Source of the DNA: JAHJQZ01 sp963675235
Lineage (GTDB): Bacteria; Pseudomonadota; Alphaproteobacteria; Rhizobiales; Devosiaceae
Direction of reading: 5' to 3'
NCBI GenBank assembly: GCA_963675235.2
Contig: CAXXFU010000017.1
Span: 682,001-746,000 of the forward strand
DNA length: 64,000 bases
The translations under genes were made by a program, and so were the position numbers. The notes under the pieces are model-generated. The model made no database searches, was not told where the DNA came from, and worked only from the letters and a program-made list of their open reading frames with translations. This document shows positions 34,034 through 42,423 of the stretch, one piece after another (position 1 is the stretch's first letter; each line of letters opens with the position of its first letter).

Positions 34034-34671
34034 ATCCGGGGGCGTTCGAACTCGCCGCTGTCGCGATCCATGATCCACAATTCGCCGGTCTTGATCTCGA
34101 ACCAGGCGCCGTGAACCGCCAGCTTGCCTGCCTCTTCAAGCGCCTTGACGTAGGGGAAGCTCCGGAGGTTGGTGATGGAGTTGCGGATCGATATCCATTC
34201 GAAGGTGCGCGCCCGCTCACCCTGCGTCATCAGCTTGTTGTCGCCGAACTGGGCCGTGACCGGATCGAGCAGATGCAGCCATTTGCCGATGAAGTCGCCC
34301 TCGGCCAGGGGCTTGAAATCAGGGGTCAGCGCCGTGGCGATGCCGCCGCAGCTGGCATGGCCCATGACGACCAGATGCTTCACCTTGAGCACCTGCACGG
34401 CGTATTCGATACCGGCCGAGGTGCCGTGGCGGCCGCCATCGGGTTCGAAAGGCGGCACCAGGTTGGCAATGTTGCGCAGAACGAACAGCTCGCCCGGACC
34501 GCATCCGAAGATCGTTTCCGGCGCCGCCCGGCTGTCGCAGCAGGCGATGACCATTGTCGAGGGGCTTTGTCCTTCACTGGCGAGCTGATGGTAGCGATCG
34601 CGCTCGGCCGCATAGCGCCCGCTCATGAAGTTGCTGTAGCCGTCGAGAAGATGCTTGGGAAAATCTGTCAT
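34030..34671 (-). CDS. Beta-class carbonic anhydrase
   Basis: Interconverts CO2 and bicarbonate in the cytosol. 213 residues with zinc ligands Cys44 (ACCDSR, with the catalytic Asp46-Arg48 pair), His105 and Cys108 (VVMGHASCGGI), and the conserved GELFVLRNIANLVPP. Normal length for the family. It is coupled to a K+ channel gene downstream, suggesting pH or ion balance. Carbonic anhydrase near the sdh region is common in rhizobia. Confidence 0.94.
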   Translation of the reverse strand: MTDFPKHLLDGYSNFMSGRYAAERDRYHQLASEGQSPSTMVIACCDSRAAPETIFGCGPGELFVLRNIANLVPPFEPDGGRHGTSAGIEYAVQVLKVKHLVVMGHASCGGIATALTPDFKPLAEGDFIGKWLHLLDPVTAQFGDNKLMTQGERARTFEWISIRNSITNLRSFPYVKALEEAGKLAVHGAWFEIKTGELWIMDRDSGEFERPRI

Positions 34672-34820
34672 GAAATCTCCCTATCGCGCCCCGTGGAAAC
34701 GCGCAATCCTTGTTGACGGTTTGGTCGGGTACACCGGTCACCGAGGCGACAGATGGCTTTTGAACCTTGCCCGCTCGCGCTACAAGGATTGGCCCATTCC
34801 CTTTTCAGCGCGAGGCCGAA

Positions 34821-35030
34821 ATGCACGTCTACAGATTCCTGAGCGGCGACGACGATTCGAGCTTTTGCCACAAGGTCACCAAGGCGCTGACCGAAGGCTG
34901 GGTCCTTTACGGCCAGCCGCACTATGTCTTCGACGCCGCCGAAGGAAAGATGCGCTGCGGCCAGGCCGTCACCAAGGAGGTGGCGGACCAGCCCTATGAT
35001 CCGGACAAGAAGCTGATCGACTACCAGTAA
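34821..35030 (+). CDS. DUF1737 domain-containing protein
   Basis: A 69-residue protein matching DUF1737: YRFLSGDDDSSFCHKVTKAL followed by the TEGWVLYGQPHYVFDAAEGK strand region. The family has no known function. The start is placed at the Met that opens the domain; an earlier in-frame Met has no conserved sequence. Confidence 0.82.
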   Translation: MHVYRFLSGDDDSSFCHKVTKALTEGWVLYGQPHYVFDAAEGKMRCGQAVTKEVADQPYDPDKKLIDYQ

Positions 35031-35069
35031 ACAGGGCGGTTCGCAGGACCCGCCGCCCCGTCTGATGCC

Positions 35070-35792
35070 CTACATCGTGGCGAACTGGCGTTCGACCGCC
35101 TTGTGATCGGCCTTCCAGGCATCGTATAGGCTGGCCGACATCGGATCGGGGAAGATGTCCTCGGCGTCGGCGGCCAGTCCCTCGATCACGGCGCGGGCAA
35201 TGTCCTCGGGCGCGGTCTTGGGCATGTCGACGCCGTCGAGCATGTCGGTATCGACAGCGCCCGGGAAGACGCCGATGACACGGATATTGCTGCCAGCAAG
35301 CGTTGCCCGGATCGACTGGGTCATCGACCAGGCCGCAGCCTTGGAGGCGTTGTAGACCGACAGGCTGGGCATTGAGGCCAACGCCACAAGGGTCAGCGTG
35401 TTGACGATGGCGCCGCCGCCATTGGCGGCAATCACCGGCGCGAAAGCCTCGATCATGTTGAGCTTGCCGAAGAAATTGGTGGCGAAGTTGCGCTCGACGG
35501 CGGCGCGGTCGGCATCGAGAAACGAACCGAAATCGAGGACACCGGCATTGTTGACCAGCAGGGTCACGTCGGTCGCGGTCGCGGCCAGCCGGCGCATGCC
35601 ATCGGCGTCGGTGACATCGCCGACAAGCGGCGCGATGCGCGCATTGCGCGCCGCCAGCGTGTCGGCCTGCTCTTGCGATCGGACCAGGGCATATGTCCGC
35701 CGGACCCCGGCATCGAGCAATCCATCGACAAGGCAGCGGCCGATGCCGCGGCTGGCGCCGGTGACAAGGGCGGTCTGTTCAGAAAAGTTCAT
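35070..35792 (-). CDS. SDR family oxidoreductase
   Basis: A 240-residue short-chain dehydrogenase/reductase. It has the NAD(P)-binding ALVTGASRGIGRCLVDGL, the strand LLVNNAGVLDFG, and the catalytic Ser/Tyr/Lys set in TLTLVALASMPSLSVYNASK. The substrate cannot be told. It is divergent from a LysR-type regulator with about 110 bases between, the usual arrangement for a regulator and its target. Confidence 0.9.
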   Translation of the reverse strand: MNFSEQTALVTGASRGIGRCLVDGLLDAGVRRTYALVRSQEQADTLAARNARIAPLVGDVTDADGMRRLAATATDVTLLVNNAGVLDFGSFLDADRAAVERNFATNFFGKLNMIEAFAPVIAANGGGAIVNTLTLVALASMPSLSVYNASKAAAWSMTQSIRATLAGSNIRVIGVFPGAVDTDMLDGVDMPKTAPEDIARAVIEGLAADAEDIFPDPMSASLYDAWKADHKAVERQFATM

Positions 35793-35882
35793 GTTTCTGT
35801 CTCCTTTTGAGCACGCAATGGCGTGGGGAGGACACTGATAATGCCGTCATTTTTCGCAATAAATATTGCCAAATGCATGAGT

Positions 35883-35903
35883 TTGATGCAAAAATTGCAT
35901 CAA
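35883..35903 (+). promoter_or_regulatory. Perfect palindrome TTGATGCAA-AAA-TTGCATCAA overlapping the lysR start
   Basis: A 9-bp perfect inverted repeat with a 3-base A spacer whose last base is the A of the LysR start codon. It has the T-N11-A shape of LysR-type sites and lies in the divergent promoter region, so it is likely an autoregulatory operator. Confidence 0.6.
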
Positions 35904-36802
35904 TGGACATACGTGATCTCTTCCTTTTGCGCGACGTCATGCAGGCCGGCAGCTTTGCGGCGGCGGCCAGGACACGGGACATCGATCCCTCGCTGGTGTC
36001 CCGCACCGTGTCGCGCCTGGAGGCCGAGCTCGGTCTCAGGCTGTTTTTCCGCACGACGCGGCAGGTCGTGCCGACAGAGGCCGGACGGCAGTTTCTCGAC
36101 CAGGCCATCGCCCATGCCGAGGGAATCGAACAGGCACGGCAATCGAGCCTCGATCTGTCCTCGGGCGTCGAAGGACACCTGCGGCTGACGGCGTCGGTCG
36201 GGTTCATGCAGGTGTGCATCCTGCCGCTGGTTCCGGCGTTCCGCGCTCTTTACCCGCGCCTCGACCTGTCCCTGATCGCCAATGACGCGACGCTCGATCT
36301 CGCCGCCGAGGCGATCGATCTGGCCATCCGTCTGTCGCCGCGCCCCGAGGGCGATCTTGTCGTCTCGAAACTGTTCGACGTGCGCTTCCGGGTCGTCGCG
36401 TCGCCCGACTGGGTGGCGCGCAACCCGCTGTCGGCGCCCGGCGAGCTGTCGCTGACCGACTGCATCACCTATGCGCTGCCCGGCTATCGCTCGCGCTGGC
36501 TGTTCCGCGACAAGACGGGCGCCGAGGAGGTTGTCGAGATCAAGGCCCGTCTGTCGGCATCGAGTTCGCTGGCGGTGCGCGAACTGGTGCTCGCCGGACA
36601 GGGACCGGCGTTGATGGCGGACTGGTCGGTTGTCGATGCGCTCGCCTCCGGTCAGCTGGTCGACCTGTTTCCCGATGTCGAGGCGACGGCGACCGGGTTC
36701 ACCTCGGCCGCCTGGCTGGTCTATCCCAGCCGCCGCTTCCTGCCGGCCAAGACCCGGCTTGCCGTGGATTTCCTTCGCGAAAAGCTCGGTCGCCGCGCCT
36801 GA
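35903..36802 (+). CDS. LysR family transcriptional regulator
   Basis: A 299-residue LysR-type regulator. The winged helix domain (MDIRDLFLLRDVMQAGSFAA, RTRDIDPSLVSRTVSRLEAE, LFFRTTRQVVPTEAG) is followed by the effector domain with LRLTASVGFMQVCILPLVPA. It belongs to the CrgA-like group whose members often control a divergent dehydrogenase. The Met beginning the domain is used; the frame is open 32 codons upstream but without similarity. Likely target: the divergent SDR gene. Confidence 0.9.
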   Translation: MDIRDLFLLRDVMQAGSFAAAARTRDIDPSLVSRTVSRLEAELGLRLFFRTTRQVVPTEAGRQFLDQAIAHAEGIEQARQSSLDLSSGVEGHLRLTASVGFMQVCILPLVPAFRALYPRLDLSLIANDATLDLAAEAIDLAIRLSPRPEGDLVVSKLFDVRFRVVASPDWVARNPLSAPGELSLTDCITYALPGYRSRWLFRDKTGAEEVVEIKARLSASSSLAVRELVLAGQGPALMADWSVVDALASGQLVDLFPDVEATATGFTSAAWLVYPSRRFLPAKTRLAVDFLREKLGRRA

Positions 36803-36935
36803 GGACCCGATCGCGGCGCACGCCTCTGCGGACGGTGGGCGCACCGTGATCGCAATCACGATTTCGCGTCTTGACGGATGGCGCCGGCTGCCGCAACCTC
36901 ACCGTCAGTATCAACAATCGAAAGGAGGTGGTCAG

Positions 36936-37010
36936 ATGTCTCATTGTCTATGCGCGCTTGGAGCGTTTCGCGTGAGCACGACCTCTCCGTTGGAGATGGC
37001 CCGCTCGTAG
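36936..37010 (+). CDS. 24-residue ORF with near-perfect ribosome-binding site
   Basis: A short ORF (MSHCLCALGAFRVSTTSPLE plus MARS) preceded by AAAGGAGGTGGTCAG, almost a full anti-16S complement at ideal distance, and followed within 30 bases by a strong terminator-like hairpin. The strong ribosome site and the compact unit suggest it is translated. The two cysteines near the start and the lack of any known family make it a candidate small protein or leader peptide. It lies between the convergent lysR and nudK genes. Confidence 0.45.
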   Translation: MSHCLCALGAFRVSTTSPLEMARS

Positions 37011-37035
37011 GCTGTGCTTCAAGCGGCTGACAATG

Positions 37036-37063
37036 GAAAGGCCGCCCCGAGGGGCGGCCTTTC
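37036..37063. terminator. Bidirectional hairpin terminator between lysR and nudK
   Basis: GAAAGGCCGCCCC and GGGGCGGCCTTTC form a perfect 13-bp stem with a 2-base spacer. The AAA and TTT at the base of the stem give weak T-tracts in both directions. It separates convergent transcripts. Confidence 0.75.
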
Positions 37064-37086
37064 GCTCGTTTGATGATGCATTTTGC

Positions 37087-37662
37087 CTATGGCCGGCGTG
37101 ACAATGCCAGGTGCTGCAACAGCAGGATGGTCTTGGAATCGACAATCTCGCCGCGGGTGATCATGTCGAGCGCTTCATCGAAACCGATCTCCACGACCTC
37201 GATATCCTCGCCCTCGTGCTCCAGTCCGAGACCTGAGCCTTCCGTCACCGGTCCCTGATAGCTGCCGATGAAGCAATGGATCTTCTCGGTGATCGAGCCG
37301 GGGCTGACGAAGACCGTGAAGGCCGGCGTCACCGTGCCGAGTGTCAATCCGGCCTCTTCCATCGCCTCGCGACGGACACAGGTTTCGGGGGTGTCATCGT
37401 CGAGCAGCCCGGCCACCGCCTCGAGCAGCATGTCCGGCCCACCGGCAATATGGGCGGCAAAGCGGAACTGGCGAACCAGGACGATCTTGCCACGCGCTTC
37501 GTCGAAGGGCAGCACCGCGGCGGCGTGGCCGTGGTCATAGGCCTCGCGCTTCAGGTGCTGGACCGTACCGTCGCTGCGGGTGAATTCGACCTCGTAGCCG
37601 GTCGTCGTGCCCCAGAAATCGCTCTCAATCTTCGATGAAACGATCTTGATTCGCGCCGTCAT
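37087..37662 (-). CDS. nudK: NUDIX hydrolase, GDP-mannose pyrophosphatase NudK-like
   Basis: A 191-residue Nudix enzyme that hydrolyses nucleoside-diphosphate sugars. The Nudix box is GLLDDDTPETCVRREAMEEA plus GL, with metal-binding REAMEE. The N-terminal strands (TARIKIVSSKIESDFWGTTT, then RSDGTVQHLKREAYDHGHAA) and the downstream VFVSPGSITEKIHCFIGSYQ match the NudK/ADP-ribose pyrophosphatase subgroup. The start at MTARIK is preferred to an upstream Met in unconserved sequence. Exact substrate preference is inferred. Confidence 0.85.
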   Translation of the reverse strand: MTARIKIVSSKIESDFWGTTTGYEVEFTRSDGTVQHLKREAYDHGHAAAVLPFDEARGKIVLVRQFRFAAHIAGGPDMLLEAVAGLLDDDTPETCVRREAMEEAGLTLGTVTPAFTVFVSPGSITEKIHCFIGSYQGPVTEGSGLGLEHEGEDIEVVEIGFDEALDMITRGEIVDSKTILLLQHLALSRRP

Positions 37663-37966
37663 CACGTCCTCACTCAACTTGCGACACGGCGACTTAGCAT
37701 GAGCGCCACCATGCTGGCCACGCCGGGGAATGCCGTCCTCGCATGCATGCGGATGCACTGATTTTCGCATTGGCGAACCGCAAGCCGGGCAACGGGCTTT
37801 GACGAACGCGGCTGAGCCCGCTATCAGGATCAGGCATTTACCACGCGTGCCTCCGGCACAGGGGGTAGGACGAGGGGGAAGACTTTTGCAGGCGACGGCT
37901 CAGCCGACGCCGTTTTCCCGACTCCTGACGCTCCGGAACCGCCGGCATGCCAGCGAAGGCAAAGTG
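37663..37966. other. 304-bp intergenic region upstream of sdhC
   Basis: No gene is visible. It must hold the divergent promoters of nudK and the sdh operon. A small hairpin CGGCT-C-AGCCG lies at about 37893-37905 and a GGCGACGGCTCAGCCGACGCC near-palindrome around it; no riboswitch or known leader was recognised. Confidence 0.4.
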
Positions 37967-38347
37967 ATGACCGACAATCAACGCCCGCTTTCCCCGCATC
38001 TGTTCATCTACAAGTGGCAGATCACCATGATGCTCTCGATCGTGCAGCGCATCACGGGGGTCGGCATGTTCTTCGGCACCGCGCTCGTCGCGTGGTGGCT
38101 GGTGGCCGCGGCCATCGGTGATCCGGCCCTGGCAATCGTTAATTTCGTCGCCGGGTCGTGGCTCGGCCAGCTGGTGCTGTTCTTCTTCGTCTGGGCCCTG
38201 TTCCAGCACATGCTGCAGGGCATCCGCCATTTCTTCTGGGACATGGCCGCCGGCTTTGGCGAGGAGGGACGGTTTCTGACCTCCTGGATCATCGTCGGCG
38301 CGGGTTTCGTCCTGACCGTCGCGACCTTCCTGTTCGTCTGGCTGTGA
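37967..38347 (+). CDS. sdhC: Succinate dehydrogenase cytochrome b556 subunit
   Basis: Membrane anchor of complex II that binds heme b and ubiquinone. 126 residues with three transmembrane helices. The N-terminal RPLSPHLFIYKWQITMMLSI and VQRITG match the family, but the usual HRxTG reads QRITG, so that histidine is replaced. The heme-ligand region FQHMLQGIRHFFWDM keeps its histidines. A GTG sits directly before the ATG. The first gene of the sdhC-D-A-DUF3052-B operon. Confidence 0.93.
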   Translation: MTDNQRPLSPHLFIYKWQITMMLSIVQRITGVGMFFGTALVAWWLVAAAIGDPALAIVNFVAGSWLGQLVLFFFVWALFQHMLQGIRHFFWDMAAGFGEEGRFLTSWIIVGAGFVLTVATFLFVWL

Positions 38348-38357
38348 GGAACCCGTC

Positions 38358-38738
38358 ATGAGCATGCGCACACCCTATTCCCGCGTCACCGCCAGCGGCT
38401 CGACCCGCGAAGGCACCGGTCATTTCTTCGCCCAGCGCCTGACAGCGCTTGCCAATATCCCGCTGACGCTGTTCCTGATCTGGTTGATCATCGCCCTGAT
38501 GGGCGCCGACAGGGCGCAGATCGCCACCGCCTTTGCCAATCCGCTCATTTCCGGATTGATGATCCTGACCATCGTGTCGGTGTGCTGGCACATGAAGCTC
38601 GGCGTGCAGGTGGTTATCGAGGACTATGTCCACAATGAGGGGCTGAAGCTGCTCACGGTGATCGGCAACATCTTCTTCTCGCTGTTGGTGGCGACCGTCG
38701 CCGTCGTCAGCGTTCTTCTGTTGGGATTCGGGAGCTAG
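38358..38738 (+). CDS. sdhD: Succinate dehydrogenase membrane anchor subunit
   Basis: The second membrane anchor of complex II, 126 residues with three helices. The N-terminal TPYSRVTASGSTREGTGHFF and QRLTALANIPLTLF are typical of alphaproteobacterial SdhD, and WHMKLGVQVVIEDYVHNEGL carries the histidine/Asp-Tyr pair near the quinone site. It starts ten bases after sdhC and ends three bases before sdhA. Confidence 0.93.
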   Translation: MSMRTPYSRVTASGSTREGTGHFFAQRLTALANIPLTLFLIWLIIALMGADRAQIATAFANPLISGLMILTIVSVCWHMKLGVQVVIEDYVHNEGLKLLTVIGNIFFSLLVATVAVVSVLLLGFGS

Positions 38739-38741
38739 ACC

Positions 38742-40556
38742 ATGGCCACGGCAGCCTATGAAATTATCGATCATGCCTTCGACGTGGTCGTGGTCGGGGC
38801 CGGCGGCGCAGGGCTTCGCGCCACGCTCGGCATGGCCGAACAGGGGTTGAAGACCGCCAATATCACCAAGGTCTTCCCCACCCGCTCGCACACCGTCGCC
38901 GCCCAGGGCGGCATCGCCGCATCGCTGCAGAACATGGGCCCCGACAGCTGGCAGTGGCACATGTACGACACCGTCAAGGGGTCGGACTGGCTCGGCGACA
39001 ACGACGCCATGGAATACCTCGCCCGCGAGGCGCCGGCCGCCGTCTACGAACTCGAACACTATGGCGTGCCGTTCTCGCGCACCGAGCAAGGCAAGATCTA
39101 CCAGCGCCCGTTCGGCGGCCATATGCAGAATTTCGGCGACGGCCCGCCGGTGCAGCGCACCTGCGCTGCCGCCGACCGCACCGGCCACGCCATCCTTCAC
39201 ACGCTCTACGGCCAGTCGCTGAAGAACAACGCCCAGTTCTTCATCGAGTATTTCGCCCTCGACCTTCTGACCTCAGACGACGGCCAGATCGAAGGCGTGG
39301 TTGCCTGGAACCTCGACGACGGCACCATCCATCGCTTCCGCGCCAAGATGGTGGTGCTGGCCACCGGCGGCTACGGGCGCACCTATTTCTCCTGCACTTC
39401 GGCCCATACCTGCACCGGCGACGGCGCCGGCATGGCAACGCGCGCCGGCCTGCCCTTGCAGGATATGGAGTTCGTTCAGTTCCACCCGACGGGGGTCTAT
39501 GGCGCCGGCGTGCTCATCACCGAGGGCGCGCGCGGCGAAGGCGGCTACCTGACCAATTCCGAGGGCGAACGCTTCATGGAGCGCTATGCCCCCAACGCCA
39601 AGGACCTGGCCTCACGCGACGTGGTTTCGCGCTGCATGACGCTGGAGATCCGCGAAGGGCGCGGCGTCGGACCGAAGAAGGACCACATCTATCTCCATCT
39701 CGATCACCTCGATCCTGCCGTGCTGGCCGAACGGCTGCCCGGCATCACCGAGAGCGCCAAGATCTTTGCCGGCGTCGATCTGACCCGCGAGCCGATTCCG
39801 GTCATCCCGACCGCCCACTACAACATGGGCGGCATCCCGACCAATTATCACGGCGAGGCGATCAATCCCGATCTCGGCGGGCCCGATGCCGTCGTGCCCG
39901 GCCTGATGGCCGTCGGCGAAGCCGGTTCGGCCTCGGTGCATGGCGCCAACCGGCTCGGCTCGAATTCGCTGATCGATCTCGTCGTCTTTGGCCGCGCCGC
40001 CGCGATCAAGGCCGGCCAGATCATCGACAAGGCTTCGGCTCCGCCCGAGGTCAACCTGCATTCCTTCGACAAGATCATCGACCGCTTCGACCGGCTGCGC
40101 CATGCCAAGGGCTCGTCGCCGACCGCCGAACTCAGGGACCGCATGCAGGAGACGATGCAGGAAGACGCCGCCGTCTTCCGCACCGCCGAAAGCCTGCAGC
40201 AGGGCGTCAAGCGCATCTCCAAGATCTGGCAGGACCTCAAGGACGTCCATGTCACCGACCGCTCGATGATCTGGAATTCCGATCTGGTCGAGACGCTGGA
40301 GCTGGAAAACCTGATGGCCAACGCGCTGACCACGGTGGTTTCCGCCGAGGCGCGCACCGAGAGCCGCGGCGCCCATGCCCGCGAGGATTTCCCCGACCGC
40401 GACGACAAGAACTGGCGCAAGCACACTTTGAGCTGGATCGAGCCGAACGGCGACGTCCGGCTCGATTATCGCGCCGTGCATGTCGATCCGCTGACGACGC
40501 ATGACCAAGGCGGCATCGATCTGAAGAAGATCGCGCCCAAGGCGCGGGTGTACTGA
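38742..40556 (+). CDS. sdhA: Succinate dehydrogenase flavoprotein subunit
   Basis: Oxidises succinate to fumarate through covalently bound FAD on the cytoplasmic side of complex II. 604 residues with FAD-binding VVVVGAGGAGLRATLGMAEQ, the flavin-linking His50 in RSHTVAAQGG, QFHPTGVYGAG, catalytic TAHYNMGGIPTN and GEAGSASVHGANRLGSNSL. Complete. Its flavinylated form is the presumed client of the SdhAF4-type protein near the start of the window. Confidence 0.97.
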   Translation: MATAAYEIIDHAFDVVVVGAGGAGLRATLGMAEQGLKTANITKVFPTRSHTVAAQGGIAASLQNMGPDSWQWHMYDTVKGSDWLGDNDAMEYLAREAPAAVYELEHYGVPFSRTEQGKIYQRPFGGHMQNFGDGPPVQRTCAAADRTGHAILHTLYGQSLKNNAQFFIEYFALDLLTSDDGQIEGVVAWNLDDGTIHRFRAKMVVLATGGYGRTYFSCTSAHTCTGDGAGMATRAGLPLQDMEFVQFHPTGVYGAGVLITEGARGEGGYLTNSEGERFMERYAPNAKDLASRDVVSRCMTLEIREGRGVGPKKDHIYLHLDHLDPAVLAERLPGITESAKIFAGVDLTREPIPVIPTAHYNMGGIPTNYHGEAINPDLGGPDAVVPGLMAVGEAGSASVHGANRLGSNSLIDLVVFGRAAAIKAGQIIDKASAPPEVNLHSFDKIIDRFDRLRHAKGSSPTAELRDRMQETMQEDAAVFRTAESLQQGVKRISKIWQDLKDVHVTDRSMIWNSDLVETLELENLMANALTTVVSAEARTESRGAHAREDFPDRDDKNWRKHTLSWIEPNGDVRLDYRAVHVDPLTTHDQGGIDLKKIAPKARVY

Positions 40557-40563
40557 AGTGGTG

Positions 40564-40592
40564 TGCGAAAAAGTGGGAACCGGTTTTTCGCA
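40564..40592. repeat. Palindromic repeat (TGCGAAAAA ... TTTTTCGCA)
   Basis: A perfect 9-bp inverted repeat with GTGGGAACCGG between. The core AAAGTGGGAACC is shared with the units after sdhB and with an element beside xerC, a dispersed repeat family common in rhizobia. It sits between sdhA and the DUF3052 gene, inside the operon. Confidence 0.6.
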
Positions 40593-40623
40593 TCAGCGCC
40601 ACGACCACGAGGAGGCCTAGAGT

Positions 40624-41052
40624 TTGGCTGAGGCCGGCTATTCGGGCACACCGCTGCCCAAAAAACTCGGCCTCAAGGATGGGCAGACCGTCGGATTTCT
40701 CGGTTTGCCGGACGAACTGGAAGGTCTCGGGAACGCCGCCCAATTCGCTTCGGTTGAGGCGGTGACGGCGGAGATGATCGGCAAAGAAACAGAGCGCTTC
40801 GACGTGTTGCATCTGTTTCTGACACGCCGGTCCGAGATGGAAAGCCTCAGCGCGCCGATGATCGGTGCGATCAGGCGCAACGGCATGATCTGGATTTCCT
40901 GGCCCAAGAAATCCAGCAAGGTACCGACCGATATCACGGAAGACGTGATCCGCGAGGTGCTGTTGCCCAAAGGGCTGGTTGACGTGAAGGTCTGTGCCGT
41001 GAACGAGATATGGTCGGGCCTGAAGATGGTGATCCGCAAGGAACTCAGGTGA
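40624..41052 (+). CDS. DUF3052-like protein inserted in the sdh operon
   Basis: A 142-residue protein beginning AEAGYSGTPLPKKLGLKDGQ, the typical opening of the DUF3052-like family, with LHLFLTRRSEMESLSAPMIG and GMIWISWPKKSSKVPTDITE following. No function is known. It starts at TTG, preceded by GGAGG; no ATG is suitable. It lies between sdhA and sdhB, 18 bases before sdhB, and must be cotranscribed with them. No link to complex II is established, and the repeat just upstream suggests a later insertion. Confidence 0.75.
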   Translation: MAEAGYSGTPLPKKLGLKDGQTVGFLGLPDELEGLGNAAQFASVEAVTAEMIGKETERFDVLHLFLTRRSEMESLSAPMIGAIRRNGMIWISWPKKSSKVPTDITEDVIREVLLPKGLVDVKVCAVNEIWSGLKMVIRKELR

Positions 41053-41070
41053 TAACCGAGGTCGATACGA

Positions 41071-41847
41071 ATGGTTGAATTCCTCCTGCCCAAGAACTCC
41101 CGGATCAAGACGGGCAAGACCTGGCCGAAGCCGGACGCCAAGAACCTGCGCGAATTCGCCGTCTACCGCTACGATCCGGACAGCGGCGACAACCCGCGCA
41201 TGGACACCTATTTCGTCGATCTCGACGATTGCGGGCCGATGATTCTCGACGCCCTGTTGTGGATCAAGAACAAGATCGACCCGACCCTGACGCTCCGGCG
41301 CTCCTGCCGTGAGGGCGTTTGCGGCTCCTGCGCCATGAATATCGGCGGGCTCAACACGCTGGCCTGCACCAAGGCCATCGAGGACGTCTCCGGCACCGTC
41401 AAGGTCTACCCGCTGCCGCACCTGCCGGTGGTCAAGGACCTGGTGCCGGACCTCAACACCTTCTACGCCCAGCACCGCTCGATCGAGCCCTGGCTGAAGA
41501 CGACGACGCCCGAGCCGGGCACCGAATGGCTGCAGAGCCACGAAGACCGCGAAAAGCTCGACGGGCTCTACGAGTGCATCCTTTGCGCCTGCTGCTCGAC
41601 CTCGTGCCCGTCCTACTGGTGGAACGGCGAACGCTATCTCGGTCCGGCCGTTCTGCTGCAGGCCTATCGCTGGCTGATCGACAGCCGCGACGAGGCAACC
41701 GGCGAACGCCTCGACAATCTCGAGGACCCGTTCCGCCTCTATCGCTGCCACACCATCATGAACTGCGCCAATACCTGCCCGAAGGGCCTGAACCCGGCCA
41801 AGGCGATCGCCGAAATCAAGAAGATGATGGTGGAACGCCGCGTATAG
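41071..41847 (+). CDS. sdhB: Succinate dehydrogenase iron-sulfur subunit
   Basis: Carries electrons from FAD to ubiquinone through three Fe-S clusters. 258 residues: the [2Fe-2S] ligands in SCREGVCGSCAMNIGG, the [4Fe-4S] set in CILCACCSTSCPSYWW and the [3Fe-4S] set in CHTIMNCANTCPKGLNPAKA. It ends AEIKKMMVERRV. Three further diverged copies of this ending follow in tandem just downstream, so the 3' end looks like a recombination site. Confidence 0.97.
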   Translation: MVEFLLPKNSRIKTGKTWPKPDAKNLREFAVYRYDPDSGDNPRMDTYFVDLDDCGPMILDALLWIKNKIDPTLTLRRSCREGVCGSCAMNIGGLNTLACTKAIEDVSGTVKVYPLPHLPVVKDLVPDLNTFYAQHRSIEPWLKTTTPEPGTEWLQSHEDREKLDGLYECILCACCSTSCPSYWWNGERYLGPAVLLQAYRWLIDSRDEATGERLDNLEDPFRLYRCHTIMNCANTCPKGLNPAKAIAEIKKMMVERRV

Positions 41848-42178
41848 CGATCGCTTTTTCACTGGTCGCACTGCCGAACCGCAAAAGTGGGAGCCACTTT
41901 TGCTGGCAACGCTCCGGCGCCGAATTCAAGAAGATGATGGTCGAGCGCAGGGTCTAGCGATCGCCTTTCTTCGTGGTCGCGCTGCCGAACCGCAAAAGTG
42001 GTAGTCCCTTTTTCTAGCAACGCTCCGGCGCCGAATTCAAGACGATGATGGTCGAGCGCAGGGTCTAGCGATCGCCTTTTTTCGTGGTTGCGCTGCCGAA
42101 CCGCAAAAGTGGGTGCCACTTTGCTGGCAACGCTCCGGCGTCGAATTCAAGAAGATGATGGCCGAGCGCAGGGTCTAG
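41848..42178 (+). repeat. Three tandem 110-111 bp units, each ending in a copy of the sdhB 3' end
   Basis: Units end at 41957, 42068 and 42178. Each begins with GCGATCGC, contains CTGCCGAACCGCAAAAGTGG and a matching arm (perfect 10-bp hairpin GCAAAAGTGG/CCACTTTTGC in the first), then AACGCTCCGGCG, and ends with 12 codons plus stop like those of sdhB (AEFKKMMVERRV, AEFKTMMVERRV, VEFKKMMAERRV). The first copy differs from true sdhB mostly at silent sites, so it descends from a functional sdhB tail. Confidence 0.85.
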
Positions 42179-42423
42179 CGATCGCCCTTTCCAGTCGTCG
42201 TGCTTATCGAGGACGCCTACGGAAAGGGCCACCTGCCGCGTCATTCGGCCGAGGCACAAACCGCGATCTGGATCTCCCTACCAGCCGGTCTCAAGCGGAC
42301 CTGATCTCGTCCATCCAGCCGTTGCGGATGCGCCGGTGTTCCATCATGGCGTCCGCCAGCATGTCGCGGTCGCATGGCCTTGCGAAACATGCACATCTCC
42401 TATGTGCTCAGCGCAGCGGCAAC

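Noticed and set aside
41848..42178. CRISPR-like tandem repeat
   Set aside because: Units are 110-111 bp and adjoin directly with no unique spacers; no cas genes are nearby.
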